Origin: Bacillota bacterium
GTDB taxonomy: Bacteria; Bacillota; SHA-98; UBA4971
Assembly (NCBI GenBank): GCA_024653485.1
Contig: JANLFY010000011.1
Location: forward strand, 1 to 64,000
Length of the DNA: 64,000 bases
Direction of reading: 5' to 3'
The notes under the pieces are model-generated. The model did no database searches. It saw only the letters and a list, made by a program, of their open reading frames with translations, and was not told the DNA's origin. Below, in pieces: positions 1 through 7,285 of this stretch (the stretch's first letter is position 1; every line of letters begins with the position of its first letter). Position numbers and translations under genes: made by a program.

Positions 1-38
1 TAGATCCCCGATCCCGAAAACCCCCTCTGTGTGCCCTG

Positions 39-278
39 TCACTGTCGAACCCGGGGATGGGTGTGTGCATCAACGAACCCAGGCACCAGCGCAAGGTTTG
101 ATGCCTCGATAACAGCGTGTTCGGATCCCTCAGCAGGAGACGCGAGACGTTCAGGACGATATGCGATCTTGCGGATCCGGTTCCCCTCAACCAGCAAGTC
201 GCCACGGGCGAACGGGTCGCCAGACTCCTTGTATATAAGTGCGTCTTTGAACAGGACTCCGGTTCGCTCCGATGCCAC
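39..278 (-). pseudogene. Amidohydrolase N-terminus, frame broken near left edge
   Basis: About 79 residues of a metal-dependent amidohydrolase (imidazolonepropionase/deaminase-like superfamily). The N-terminal beta-sandwich is followed by PGFVDAHTHP, whose HxH supplies two metal ligands. The GTG start at 278 has GGAGGT about 10 nt upstream. The frame stops at 39-41 just after the HTHP motif, but a one-base shift there continues open to the window edge as PGFDSDRAHRGGF, which fits this family. I infer a frameshift (or sequencing error) at the run of C/G near position 45; the rest of the gene lies left of the window. It begins 15 nt after the nucleoside phosphorylase ends, on the same strand, so it is the third gene of that operon and plausibly deaminates a base or nucleoside. 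The exact substrate is unknown. Confidence 0.6.
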
Positions 279-292
279 AGCCGCGTGACCTC

Positions 293-1024
293 CTACCCAA
301 GTCTTACCGCGGCACGCAACGCAACTCGGATCATGGCATCTATGCCATTCTCAATTTCGCTTGGGCTCTTTATCTCGTGGCCGGTTATCAGGTTGCCCGC
401 GGGCACCAGCAGCGCTGCTCCAGCAGATCCACGAAGGCTGGACACGACGAATACGGCTGACGCTTCATTTTCGACCGCGAGTACCCTTGAGTCGCTCCAA
501 ACCTTGATGCGGTGTCTGTAGTCTCCATGCGCAAACGGTGATTCGATGTAGAAGGCATCGTGTGTTCGGACAATACCCAGTCTGTAGTCGATGCCAAGTT
601 CCTCTGCAGCGTCTACCAGTGCCCGCAGGAGTGTGAAATCTGCGACAGCAGGATATGAAAGCGGGACGTACTCAGGAGTCGTACCTTCTCCGCGGACCGC
701 GCCTGTAGCGATGATGAGTTGGCCAGGAGCGATATCTGCCTGAAGGGCACCGCATGTACCCACCCGAATGAGATTCCTCGCGCCTACGTTTATGGCCTCT
801 TCCACGGCGATGGAGGCCGAGGGTGCTCCAACTCCTGTTGATATGGTGGAGACTGTCACCCCATCAACTCTCCCGGTATAGGTGTAGAACTCGCGATTTG
901 CTGCTACATGGCGCGCGTCCTCAAGGTAGCCTGCTATCACTTTCGCACGTGCAGGATCCCCTGGCAGAAGGACTGTTCTCCCAATATCTCCTGGCTTGCA
1001 CCTTATGTGATGCTGAACCTCCAT
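293..1024 (-). CDS. Uridine/purine nucleoside phosphorylase (NP-I family)
   Basis: Phosphorolysis of a nucleoside to free base and ribose-1-phosphate in cytosolic salvage. The 243-aa length is normal for the hexameric NP-I family. Visible marks are the phosphate-binding LLPGDPARAK near residue 20, STGVGAPSASIA, the RVGTCGAL strand, and TPEYVPLSYP, with VRTHDAFY resembling uridine phosphorylases more than purine enzymes. Oddly, the ribose-binding EMEA motif reads ENEA here (AVENEASAVF), a Met-to-Asn change. An upstream in-frame ATG exists at 1063, but the ATG at 1024 is preceded by GAGGGA at 6 nt and gives the family's usual start. It lies 41 nt downstream of the GntR regulator and just upstream of the amidohydrolase, so it is likely co-transcribed and controlled by that regulator. 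Confidence 0.88.
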   Translation of the reverse strand: MEVQHHIRCKPGDIGRTVLLPGDPARAKVIAGYLEDARHVAANREFYTYTGRVDGVTVSTISTGVGAPSASIAVEEAINVGARNLIRVGTCGALQADIAPGQLIIATGAVRGEGTTPEYVPLSYPAVADFTLLRALVDAAEELGIDYRLGIVRTHDAFYIESPFAHGDYRHRIKVWSDSRVLAVENEASAVFVVSSLRGSAGAALLVPAGNLITGHEIKSPSEIENGIDAMIRVALRAAVRLG

Positions 1025-1065
1025 GTCTGCTCCCTCACTTTGGTAGAATAATGGATGCACCATCT

Positions 1066-1815
1066 CTAGCGGCTACCCTGCCAGGTCGCTACAAACCTGA
1101 GCTTCGGGGCATGCGGAAGAAGGTAATGCCTGGAATACACGACGGCCTTGTCGGACGTGTCGTACGCCACGCGTTCAATCAGTAAGGCCGGAGTATCAGC
1201 TGGAACGCGGGCATTTCTCGCGTCGGTCTCTCCGAGGTGGACCGCGCTTGCCTCGACCTCGGAGCGAGCCACCGTTACTCCAGCCGACGCTAGCAACCGG
1301 ACCGCGGAATCCGGTGCGTTTCGGCGTACTCGTTCGAGGACGAACGGCACGACTCTGATAGGCACGAAGTCAACCATGTACGCCACCGGAACCCCCGTCA
1401 CCTCGGCCCTTATCTGCAAGACCAGTACCCTCTCACCTTCGGACAGATGCAACCGATCCTTCGCGACCGAGCCCGCCTCTTGGTCATAAGCAGCGATCAC
1501 GCTGCAGTCTACGCGGTCCCCACGTGCACCAAGGAAGTCCACTGTATCTACGAACCGCGACACATCGGTGCCCGGAGGGGCCTTCGCCGGGCCGAGCACG
1601 GTACGCCCGATTCCGCGCTGGTTCACGACGATTCCGTCCTGTTCCATAAGGAGGAGGGTCTCACGAAGAACATTCCTGCTGACCTTCAGTAGGCTCGCAA
1701 GCTCAGGCTCGGAAGGCAGCTTACTCCCAAACGGAAGGCGTCCGCACCTGATCATCTCAAGGAGCCTTTCGTAAAGCTGCACTCTGAGGGGCTTGAAGCC
1801 CTTCTTTACCCGCAC
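1066..1815 (-). CDS. GntR-family transcriptional regulator (HTH + UTRA)
   Basis: A 249-aa regulator of the HutC subfamily of GntR. Residues 8-75 form the winged helix-turn-helix (RLPFGSKLPSEPELASLL then SRNVLRETL). Residues from about 90 to the end resemble the UTRA ligand-binding domain (PVAYMVDFVPI; ALLIERVAYD near the end). The GTG start at 1815 follows GGGAGGAAGG at about 4 nt. It is the first gene of an operon with the nucleoside phosphorylase and amidohydrolase, so by inference it represses this set and responds to a nucleoside-related ligand; the ligand is not visible from sequence. Two inverted repeats upstream are candidate operators. Confidence 0.85.
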   Translation of the reverse strand: MRVKKGFKPLRVQLYERLLEMIRCGRLPFGSKLPSEPELASLLKVSRNVLRETLLLMEQDGIVVNQRGIGRTVLGPAKAPPGTDVSRFVDTVDFLGARGDRVDCSVIAAYDQEAGSVAKDRLHLSEGERVLVLQIRAEVTGVPVAYMVDFVPIRVVPFVLERVRRNAPDSAVRLLASAGVTVARSEVEASAVHLGETDARNARVPADTPALLIERVAYDTSDKAVVYSRHYLLPHAPKLRFVATWQGSR

Positions 1816-1922
1816 AAGACCTTCCTCCCTGAAGTGTCGTGACTCAATGACCCAAGTTGCTCACGAACCCTTTCTGACCTACGCATCGGCAACATGGCAA
1901 AAGATCCGACTCTTGGTGTTGT

Positions 1923-1961
1923 AGTATAACAGATGTTGGACATCTTGATAGTATGATATCA
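1923..1961 (-). promoter_or_regulatory. Candidate promoter and dyad operators of the GntR operon
   Basis: On the minus strand an extended -10 box (TGTTATACT; hexamer at 1923-1928) lies about 110 nt before the GntR start. Beside it are two dyads: GATGT-TGG-ACATC at 1932-1944 and TGATA-gtatga-TATCA at 1946-1961. No good -35 hexamer is present, as expected for an extended -10 or activator-dependent promoter. Autoregulation through these dyads is inference. Confidence 0.35.
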
Positions 1962-2352
1962 CGGGATGGAGACGAAGGCAATAGCTCATGTCCGGTTGGC
2001 GTTGGACGATCCTCCCACCACCGACTGTGGTTGGTACAGCGCGTCACGCATCGCAGCTCGGGGCTTACGTCACTATCGCGAACCCGTCGAGCAGTTCGAT
2101 GAAGGACGGCTCATGACTTGCAGTGGCATTTGAGGTTCTTCGAAAGCTGGGCGGTATTCCGTCGTGGCGGAGAATCTGCGTGTAGAGCACACACCCTGCG
2201 GCGGCCAGCGCCGGCCGTCGCTGCCACCTCCTCCGCAAGCGCCCAGGCAACGGCAGCCTCCAAGCTTCAGCCGAAGGCGCGCGAGGACTTCGAAGAACGT
2301 GTCCAGATCACGTGCGCGGCTCATTCCCGCATCCGAAGGCCTCCTCCCGACC
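1962..2352. other. Intergenic, no gene recognised
   Basis: Several short overlapping frames are open here, but none resembles a known protein or has a convincing ribosome binding site. Confidence 0.5.
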
Positions 2353-2952
2353 CTATCTTCTCGATCTCGGCCCGGTCACGCGGCCAGGCGGCCGCACGCG
2401 CCCTCCGACGGACTCGCTTCCGGTGAACTCCTCCTCGATTTGCGTCACGCGGTTGGACGAGCTCCGGGTGGGCCCGCCGCGCGTCGGCTCGCTCGCAATG
2501 GACATACTCCCCACAGACTCGTTCCCGATCTGGACGGCGCACATGAACGTGGCAGGTAAGTCGTCCGCGATGAGGCGGTCCCACAACGCCTCCGCGTCCA
2601 CCACGTCCGCCGCCTCCCTCTCCCCTGCCTGCGCCTCCTGCGCGAACCCCAGCGCGAAGAGCTCGAATATGCGCCCTTTCGAGGCGATCACAGGGCTCCC
2701 GTAGGCAGTGGCCTCCTCTGGGCCAGCACGAACCACTGTCACGCCGGGGCCTCTGACGGCGTCCTCGTTGCCGGAGCCCGTAAGGAAGATGAAGCGCTGG
2801 CCCGACCGCGGGATCACCGGAGGTTCGAGCGCATCGAGGTAGCGGGCGCCCAACAGGAAGACGACGAGCGGGAAGCCCTTCGCGACCGCCCTGACGTCGC
2901 GGGCGATGCCTAGATGCCGCGACCACGCCAGGGCTTCACGCCTGCCCATCAT
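2353..2952 (-). CDS. Hypothetical protein, possibly the 3' part of a decayed gene
   Basis: A 199-aa frame I do not recognise. Residues 20-110 look like a folded alpha/beta domain (VVFLLGARYLDAL, FIFLTGSGNED, then ASKGRIFELFALGF); the last about 40 residues are Arg/Gly/Pro-rich and may be read-through. There is no clear ribosome binding site at the ATG at 2952. On the same strand upstream (about 3170-3001) short peptide pieces in two frames (GMLSREKQGEVVAALLSMFG, then FIVLVRSPDKIASLQNRL) lead towards it, so this may be the tail of one gene broken by frameshifts. It sits among aminotransferase and toxin-antitoxin debris. Confidence 0.3.
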   Translation of the reverse strand: MMGRREALAWSRHLGIARDVRAVAKGFPLVVFLLGARYLDALEPPVIPRSGQRFIFLTGSGNEDAVRGPGVTVVRAGPEEATAYGSPVIASKGRIFELFALGFAQEAQAGEREAADVVDAEALWDRLIADDLPATFMCAVQIGNESVGSMSIASEPTRGGPTRSSSNRVTQIEEEFTGSESVGGRVRPPGRVTGPRSRR

Positions 2953-3227
2953 CGGGAATGTAGCTGCCGGGCATGATGAGGCCGCGTAGAGCCGTTCGTA
3001 CTAGAGGCGATTCTGCAGTGAGGCGATCTTGTCAGGACTACGAACCAGGACTATGAAGCACGAGAGGGGCACTCATGCCCGAACATGCTGAGCAGCGCAG
3101 CCACGACCTCCCCCTGTTTCTCGCGTGAGAGCATTCCTGCACAATGGTCCAGTCGATAGCCGCTCACGTTGCCACGCGTTCCCTCATTCGTTCACTCCCC
3201 CCACTCTCGCCTGACGACGGTCCCGTC

Positions 3228-3490
3228 GATGCGCAGCATCCGCGCGGCCCCGAGCGCGGCCGAAAGCTCGTCCATGCGGTAGTTGTAGGCGAGGCGCTCA
3301 CGGGAAAGCCACACTCCTGTCTCCTGCCGTCCCTGGTTGAACAGCCGATGAGAGAGACGGAACTGGGGTAGGTTACCCCGCCCCTCAGCGCCCTGGGTTA
3401 GACATGCACCGGCAAGGGCGGGCGCACAGCGTGATGTTCGCCAGTGGCCCGCATAACGATCATCCGCCCTTGCCCATAGGGCCGTGGTGG
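3228..3490 (-). pseudogene. Degenerate fragment of a DegT/DnrJ/EryC1 aminotransferase
   Basis: A short remnant closely matching the middle of the larger aminotransferase pseudogene at 4414-5331. The translation contains NQGRQETGVWLSRERLAYNY and MDELSAALGAARM, against NQGRGEAGVWLSHERLGYNY and MDELSAALGVAQM in the larger copy. DNA similarity is high over 3228-3350 (matching about 4833-4955), then resumes at about 3398-3490 (matching about 4937-5015), with some 50 bp of unrelated sequence between. It lacks both ends, the catalytic lysine region and a start, so it is non-functional. Confidence 0.75.
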
Positions 3491-3636
3491 ACTGCGATGC
3501 GGCGGACGATGTCAGCTCGGTACACACATGCCGCAACTACCACTTCCGAGATCTGGGACAGCCAATCGTTGAATGCCTTTAGCTCTCGGTCCAGCCATCG
3601 ACAGATCTTTCTGAACCAAATCCTTCCCAACCCGCC

Positions 3637-3665
3637 TTGCACGTAATACTCTCATCTGGTATCAT
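3637..3665 (+). promoter_or_regulatory. Possible promoter of hicAB
   Basis: TTGCAC at 3637-3642, a 17-nt spacer and TATCAT at 3660-3665, ending about 38 nt before the hicA start. The -35 match is poor (3 of 6), so this is a weak prediction. Confidence 0.35.
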
Positions 3666-3703
3666 ATACGGTGCCATGTGGGATACTCATGGAGGGGAAG
3701 GGC

Positions 3704-3966
3704 TTGAGCAAGCGCGATAAGCGCATAGAGAGATGGCGTAATAACCCACGAGATGTGGACTTCGAAGAGCTAAGATGCGTAATGGAGTACTTCGGGTGCT
3801 ACGTGGATCAGCCGCGCGGTGGTTCGAGCCACTACGTCATCGGCCACGAGGCCGTCTCTCGGTCTATCACGGTGTGAAGTCCCATCCTTTGAAACCCATC
3901 TATGTCAAGCGTGCTCTCGCCCTGATCGATGAGATAAAGGAGGCCATTGCTGATGGAGACGTCTAG
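3704..3966 (+). pseudogene. hicA: HicA-type toxin, frameshifted
   Basis: HicA toxins are small double-stranded-RNA-binding-fold mRNA interferases neutralised by HicB. The frame begins at a TTG (3704) with GGAGGGG 6 nt upstream and reads SKRDKRIERWRNNPRDVDFE, then GGSSHYVIGHEAVSRSITV, where the GGSSH histidine is the usual catalytic residue. It then hits TGA at 3875-3877. The family's C-terminal segment HPLKPIYVKRALALIDEIKE continues in another frame to 3966, so a single-base frameshift lies near 3850-3878. The 3' end overlaps the HicB start by 14 nt, as in intact hicAB operons. As read, the toxin is probably inactive, though it keeps the histidine. Confidence 0.75.
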
Positions 3967-4459
3967 AGAAGACCTGTTCGGGTATAGCGTAAGGCTCTCC
4001 CATTTGGGCGAGGAGGACGGCGGGGGATGGCTGGCAGAGGTACCCCAACTGGACGGGTGCATCTCAACCGGAGAGTCACCTCAGCAGGCTTTGACCAACG
4101 TCCAGGACGCAATCAAGTGCTGGCTCGAGTCGGCCAAGAAACATGGAAAGGAGATTCCGCCACCGGTGGACCACACAGAACCCGAGTTTAGCGGGAAGTT
4201 CACCCTCAGGGTCCCCAGGACACTCCATCGGATGCTGGCGAAACGTGCCGAGTCAGAGGGCGTGAGTCTGAACCAGTACCTTGTGTCACTTATCTCTTTC
4301 GGGCTGGGTAAGGAGTTCGGGGAACGTTCTGCCCAGGCGCGGGAGACGCATGCCAGCGAGGTGGGGCCCCAGGCCAGCTATTCCATAGCGAGCGAAGACC
4401 GCCCGTCCCCTGCCTACTGCACCTCCCCCAGCGCCCGCTCGAGGACGCCTGCGACGTAG
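3953..4459 (+). CDS. hicB: HicB-type antitoxin
   Basis: Antitoxin partner of HicA, 168 aa from the ATG at 3953 (AGGAGG 9 nt upstream). Residues about 8-65 are the partially degraded RNase H-like HicB fold (FGYSVRLSHLGEEDGGGWLA, then VPQLDGCISTGESPQQAL). Residues about 80-118 are a ribbon-helix-helix DNA-binding segment (FTLRVPRTLHRMLAKRAESE, then GVSLNQYLVSLISFGL), which would autoregulate the operon. The last about 40 residues look like random read-through and overlap the 3' end of the opposite-strand aminotransferase pseudogene, suggesting that the native C-terminus was replaced at a rearrangement junction. An antitoxin with a broken toxin is a common decay state. Confidence 0.8.
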   Translation: METSREDLFGYSVRLSHLGEEDGGGWLAEVPQLDGCISTGESPQQALTNVQDAIKCWLESAKKHGKEIPPPVDHTEPEFSGKFTLRVPRTLHRMLAKRAESEGVSLNQYLVSLISFGLGKEFGERSAQARETHASEVGPQASYSIASEDRPSPAYCTSPSARSRTPAT

Positions 4460-5331
4460 TCGATCTCCTCGGCGGTGAGGTGGTTGTGGAACGGGATGGC
4501 GATGCTCGTCCGTCCCGCGAGCTCGGTGACGGGGAAGTCCCCCTCCTTGAAGCCGAACTCGGCGCGGTAGAAGGGCTGCAGGTGGATGGGGGTGAAGTAC
4601 GGGCGGCACCCGATCCCCGCATCCTGGAAGCGCCGCATCACGTGGTCGCGCACGGCGGACTGGCGCTCGGGGGTAGGCTCGTCCACGCCGACCCGGATCA
4701 CATACACGAACCAGCTCATCCGCGTCACCTCCGGAGCCACATGCGGCAGGCGCACCCCCGGCACCCTCGCCAGGCGCTCCGCATACATCGCCGCCACCCG
4801 CTCGCGCTTGGCGATGATCTCCTCGATGCGCGACATCTGCGCGACCCCGAGCGCGGCCGAAAGCTCGTCCATGCGGTAGTTGTAGCCGAGCCGCTCGTGG
4901 GAAAGCCACACCCCGGCCTCCCCCCGTCCCTGGTTGGACATGCTCCGGCAGAGGCGCGCTGTCCGGTCGTCGTCGGTGACGATCATCCCGCCCTCGCCCG
5001 TGGTGATCTGCTTGTTAGGATAGAACGCGAACACCGCCCCGTGCGAGAAGGCGCCGTGCCCGGCCTTAATGCCCTTGTACTCGGACCCCAGGGACTCGCA
5101 GGAGTCCTCGATCACCACAAGCCCGTGGCGGTCCGCGATCTCGCGGATGACGTCGAGCCTCGCCGGCTGACCGAAGGCGTCCACCGGGAGGATGGCCTTC
5201 GTGCGAGGAGTGATGGCGTCCTCGATGAAATTCGGGTCGATCTTCGCGGTGTCTGGCTCGATGTCAACGAACACCGCCTTCGCCCTGTTGTAAAGGATGC
5301 GGTTGCTGGATCCGATGAAGCTGAACAGCGT
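4414..5331 (-). pseudogene. DegT/DnrJ/EryC1 sugar aminotransferase, N-terminally truncated
   Basis: PLP-dependent aminotransferase of the family that aminates nucleotide-linked keto-sugars for polysaccharide synthesis. About 305 residues are well conserved: FVDIEPDTAKIDP, the ILPVDAFGQPA strand, VIEDSCESLGSEYKG, the PLP-lysine motif FYPNKQITTGEGG, and NYRMDELSAALG. Homology begins near 5331 at LFSFIGSSNRILYN. The roughly 60-70 residues that should precede it, including the PLP-phosphate-binding start of the fold, are missing and replaced by unrelated sequence. I therefore call it a pseudogene whose 5' end was lost at a breakpoint near 5331-5345. A second, smaller remnant of the same gene lies at 3228-3490, with hicAB between them. 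Confidence 0.8.
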
Positions 5332-5339
5332 CAGACAAG

Positions 5340-5518
5340 TTCTGTCGCTTCTTTTCCTGTCGCTGCATCTGTTCCGTGGGTGATAGACCAAATGGCGGCC
5401 GTTGAAGCTTGTCGGGGTCAGTAGGCAGGGGTATCACCAAGTTGCACACCTCATGTGGTATAGCATGTTTGGGCTTACGACCCCCGTTCTTATGGGCCAG
5501 GAACGGCGGGCCGTGCAT
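5340..5518 (-). pseudogene. Possible transposase N-terminal fragment
   Basis: From an ATG at 5518 (AAAGGAG 5 nt upstream) a short frame reads FLAHKNGGRKPKHAIPHEV, a pattern like the helix-turn-helix linker of ISNCY-type transposases (HKNRGRKPKHAIP-like). The similarity fades after about 35 residues and the frame runs into the truncated aminotransferase. If right, insertion and decay of this element caused the loss of the aminotransferase 5' end. The call rests on a short motif and is tentative. Confidence 0.3.
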
Positions 5519-5739
5519 AGTCGCTCCTTTCTTGAGGCGTTTCACCTAGCCGGGAGCTGAACTGCAACGCTTGGGCTGCTTGTGACGCTGTAAGGCTACC
5601 TCAGACAACTCGTTCAATGACGTAGAGCCGACGGACTTCTTTCTGGCTCAAGAGAATCTCCATTGCTATGGTAACATCCTCCCAGAGCCATACCGAGAGC
5701 GCAAGTAGCTGGCCTGAGGATGTCACCCAGTTTCCGCCA

Positions 5740-5767
5740 CCTGCCCCAGCCCTAGGGCTGGGGCAGG
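5740..5767. repeat. Perfect 28-bp palindrome
   Basis: Fourteen bases followed at once by their exact reverse complement (CCTGCCCCAGCCCT and mirror), centred at 5753/5754, with no loop and no following T-run, so it does not look like a terminator. It lies 84 bp upstream of the -35 box of the ubiquitin-like operon, in a 490-bp stretch (5519-6008) without any other recognisable gene. It may be a protein-binding site or the end of a lost mobile element. Confidence 0.85.
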
Positions 5768-5850
5768 CGCTCGGGCCCCTCGCAGGCCAAGAGCGTACTG
5801 CCGGAGAGTGACATTATCACAGGCTTACGACATCGGGGCAAATTGAACGC

Positions 5851-5880
5851 TTGACATAAGGAGAGTCAGCTTCCTATAAT
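5851..5880 (+). promoter_or_regulatory. Sigma-A promoter of the ubiquitin-like operon
   Basis: A perfect TTGACA (5851-5856), an 18-nt spacer and a perfect TATAAT (5875-5880). Transcription should start near 5887, leaving a leader of about 120 nt before the first gene at 6009. It is among the best sigma-A promoters in the window and points to constitutive expression of the four downstream genes unless a repressor is involved. Confidence 0.8.
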
Positions 5881-6008
5881 ATTACCAGAGATTTGGCAAT
5901 CCTGCTTCAATAGCCCATTGTTGTCGAACGTTCACATTTATGGCGTCAGTGCTGAAAGTTATTAGTGAAGGGTTGCGCTATGTCAGGCCTGATAAGGGAG
6001 GGTGACGG

Positions 6009-6299
6009 ATGAATTCCGACGGGACTGTCAACGTTCGTGTTATCTACCCCTCCGCGCGGAAACCCGCGGAGCGCGAGTTCTCTCTTCGAACGCCGGTTTG
6101 CCAGGTCAAGGCGTTCGCTCTTGGTGAATTCGGTATCACAGAGGGCGCGGATTCTCAAAACCCTGCAAACCAAGTGGTGTTCTTTCTTTTCCATGGTCGC
6201 ACGAAGGTTGAGGATCTCAACCAGCCTCTTAGTGCCTTTCACAAGGGTAATCAGCAAGAGATGGTCTTCCGGTTGATAAGAGAGGTCATTGTAGGGTAG
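6009..6299 (+). CDS. bilA: Ubiquitin-like modifier protein (BilA-like)
   Basis: A 96-aa single beta-grasp protein, first gene of the conjugation operon. The layout matches ubiquitin: a strand pair (VNVRVIYPSA, then EREFSLRTP), the main helix (VCQVKAFALGEFGI), strand 3 (NQVVFFLFHGRTKVEDL, like the ubiquitin QRLIFAGKQLED region) and the last strand EMVFRLIREVIVG. The protein ends in a single glycine directly before the stop, so the reactive C-terminus is exposed without trimming. Start ATG 6009 follows GGAGG at 7 nt. It is 9 nt upstream of the E2 gene. By the family model the E1 adenylates this glycine and the E2 passes it to a target. Some described Bil modifiers carry two fused ubiquitin-like domains; this has one. 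Recognition is by fold pattern and context, so confidence is moderate to high. Confidence 0.78.
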   Translation: MNSDGTVNVRVIYPSARKPAEREFSLRTPVCQVKAFALGEFGITEGADSQNPANQVVFFLFHGRTKVEDLNQPLSAFHKGNQQEMVFRLIREVIVG

Positions 6300-6308
6300 G
6301 TAGCGACC

Positions 6309-6755
6309 ATGGTTGTTGATCCAGCTCAGTCTCTGCTCTGCCTCCGCGCTGACTTAGAGGCGATTCAGGACGAAATAAAGTACTTTGGGTGGAGGATCCA
6401 ACCCTGGCCAGTGGACGATCTCACCGTTTTCGTCACGATGACCTCGGCTGTTGATTTGCGCGCATGGACTCTTCGGCTCGTATGTCAGAACTACCCCGAT
6501 GAGCCGCCGTCGATCAAGTGCGTGAATCCGCAGACGAAGGACCCTAGTGATTCCTGCGCATGGCCTCAATGTGAGGGGTTCCGCCCCACATCGGACTTGT
6601 GCATGAACATTAGCCGTGAAGGACTCATGCAGTTGCACCCAGGCTGGCAACAGAGTGGCTATCGGTGGATCACGGATGGTAACCCGATCCACTGTGTTCT
6701 TCTATCCATCCAGTTCCGGCTCGACGATCCGTCCAAGTATAAGCCGAAAGGGTAG
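6309..6755 (+). CDS. bilB: E2-like ubiquitin-conjugating enzyme (BilB-like)
   Basis: A 148-aa protein with the ubiquitin-conjugating (UBC) fold in the canonical order. Residues 1-35 are the N-terminal helix (LLCLRADLEAIQDEIKYFGW), then beta-strands with LRLVCQNYPDEPPSIKCVNP (55-74) matching the YPxxPP turn of eukaryotic E2s. The catalytic segment is TSDLCMNI with Cys98, aligned to the ICLDI motif. GLMQLHPGW and VLLSIQFRLDDP (130-141) match the W-P and VLLSIQSLLxDP elements. It would carry the modifier as a thioester on Cys98 between the E1 and the substrate. No eukaryote-style HPN tripeptide is evident before the cysteine, as is common in prokaryotic E2s. It lies 9 nt after the modifier gene and 5 nt before the JAB gene, clearly in one transcript. 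Confidence 0.88.
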   Translation: MVVDPAQSLLCLRADLEAIQDEIKYFGWRIQPWPVDDLTVFVTMTSAVDLRAWTLRLVCQNYPDEPPSIKCVNPQTKDPSDSCAWPQCEGFRPTSDLCMNISREGLMQLHPGWQQSGYRWITDGNPIHCVLLSIQFRLDDPSKYKPKG

Positions 6756-6760
6756 TGTAA

Positions 6761-7285
6761 ATGGACATTCATGGCTACTTTCCTCTCATCAACAGTTACG
6801 ACCTGCCTTTCAACCTACTTCCTGAGACGGTCCGAGTCTTGCGGGATGAGGGAGCAGGAAAAACTGAAAGCCTCGTTTTCTGGGCAGGACGCGTTTTGCG
6901 TGACCGAGCAGAGCTATCCACAATCATTGTGCCGAAGGGATCAGGGGTCCAAAAACACCCTCAGTACGTACGGATCAGCGATGCAGCGATGCTTCGGGTT
7001 GCGGAGCTTCTCAACCCGCCTGACCGAGTGCTGTTGGCTCAGGTCCACACCCACAGAAGAGCAGCGTTCCACTCGCCGACGGACGACTCTTATGGTTTCA
7101 GATCCCCTGGTTTCATTTCCATCGTAATCGGAAACTATGCAGCGGATGCGGTCCCCGCTATAGATACATGGGCGGCATGGGAGTGCACGGACGGCGTTCG
7201 GTTCCGTGAACTGCTGCCCGCGGAACTTAGTGCGAGGTTTCGCGTGCGGCAGGATCTTCCGCTGCGTATCCTGGAGGCCACGTGA
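6761..7285 (+). CDS. bilC: JAMM/JAB metalloprotease, deconjugase (BilC-like)
   Basis: A 174-aa Mov34/MPN/PAD-1 zinc isopeptidase. The metal site is visible: Glu36 in KTESLVFWAGRV, His96 and His98 in LLAQVHTHRRAAF, then HSPTDD with Ser105 and Asp108. The second histidine-to-serine spacing is six residues instead of the usual seven. In this family the enzyme trims the modifier and/or removes it from targets. Because the modifier here already ends in glycine, removal from conjugates is the likelier job. The gene starts 5 nt after the E2 stop. Its TGA at 7283-7285 overlaps the best ATG of the E1 (TGATG), so the two are translationally coupled. Confidence 0.87.
   Translation: MDIHGYFPLINSYDLPFNLLPETVRVLRDEGAGKTESLVFWAGRVLRDRAELSTIIVPKGSGVQKHPQYVRISDAAMLRVAELLNPPDRVLLAQVHTHRRAAFHSPTDDSYGFRSPGFISIVIGNYAADAVPAIDTWAAWECTDGVRFRELLPAELSARFRVRQDLPLRILEAT

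Noticed and set aside
3460-3642. Small minus-strand protein of 60 aa (WFRKICRWLDRELKAFNDW)
   Set aside because: It has plausible composition but no recognisable motif or ribosome binding site, and it overlaps aminotransferase debris and the hicAB promoter region.
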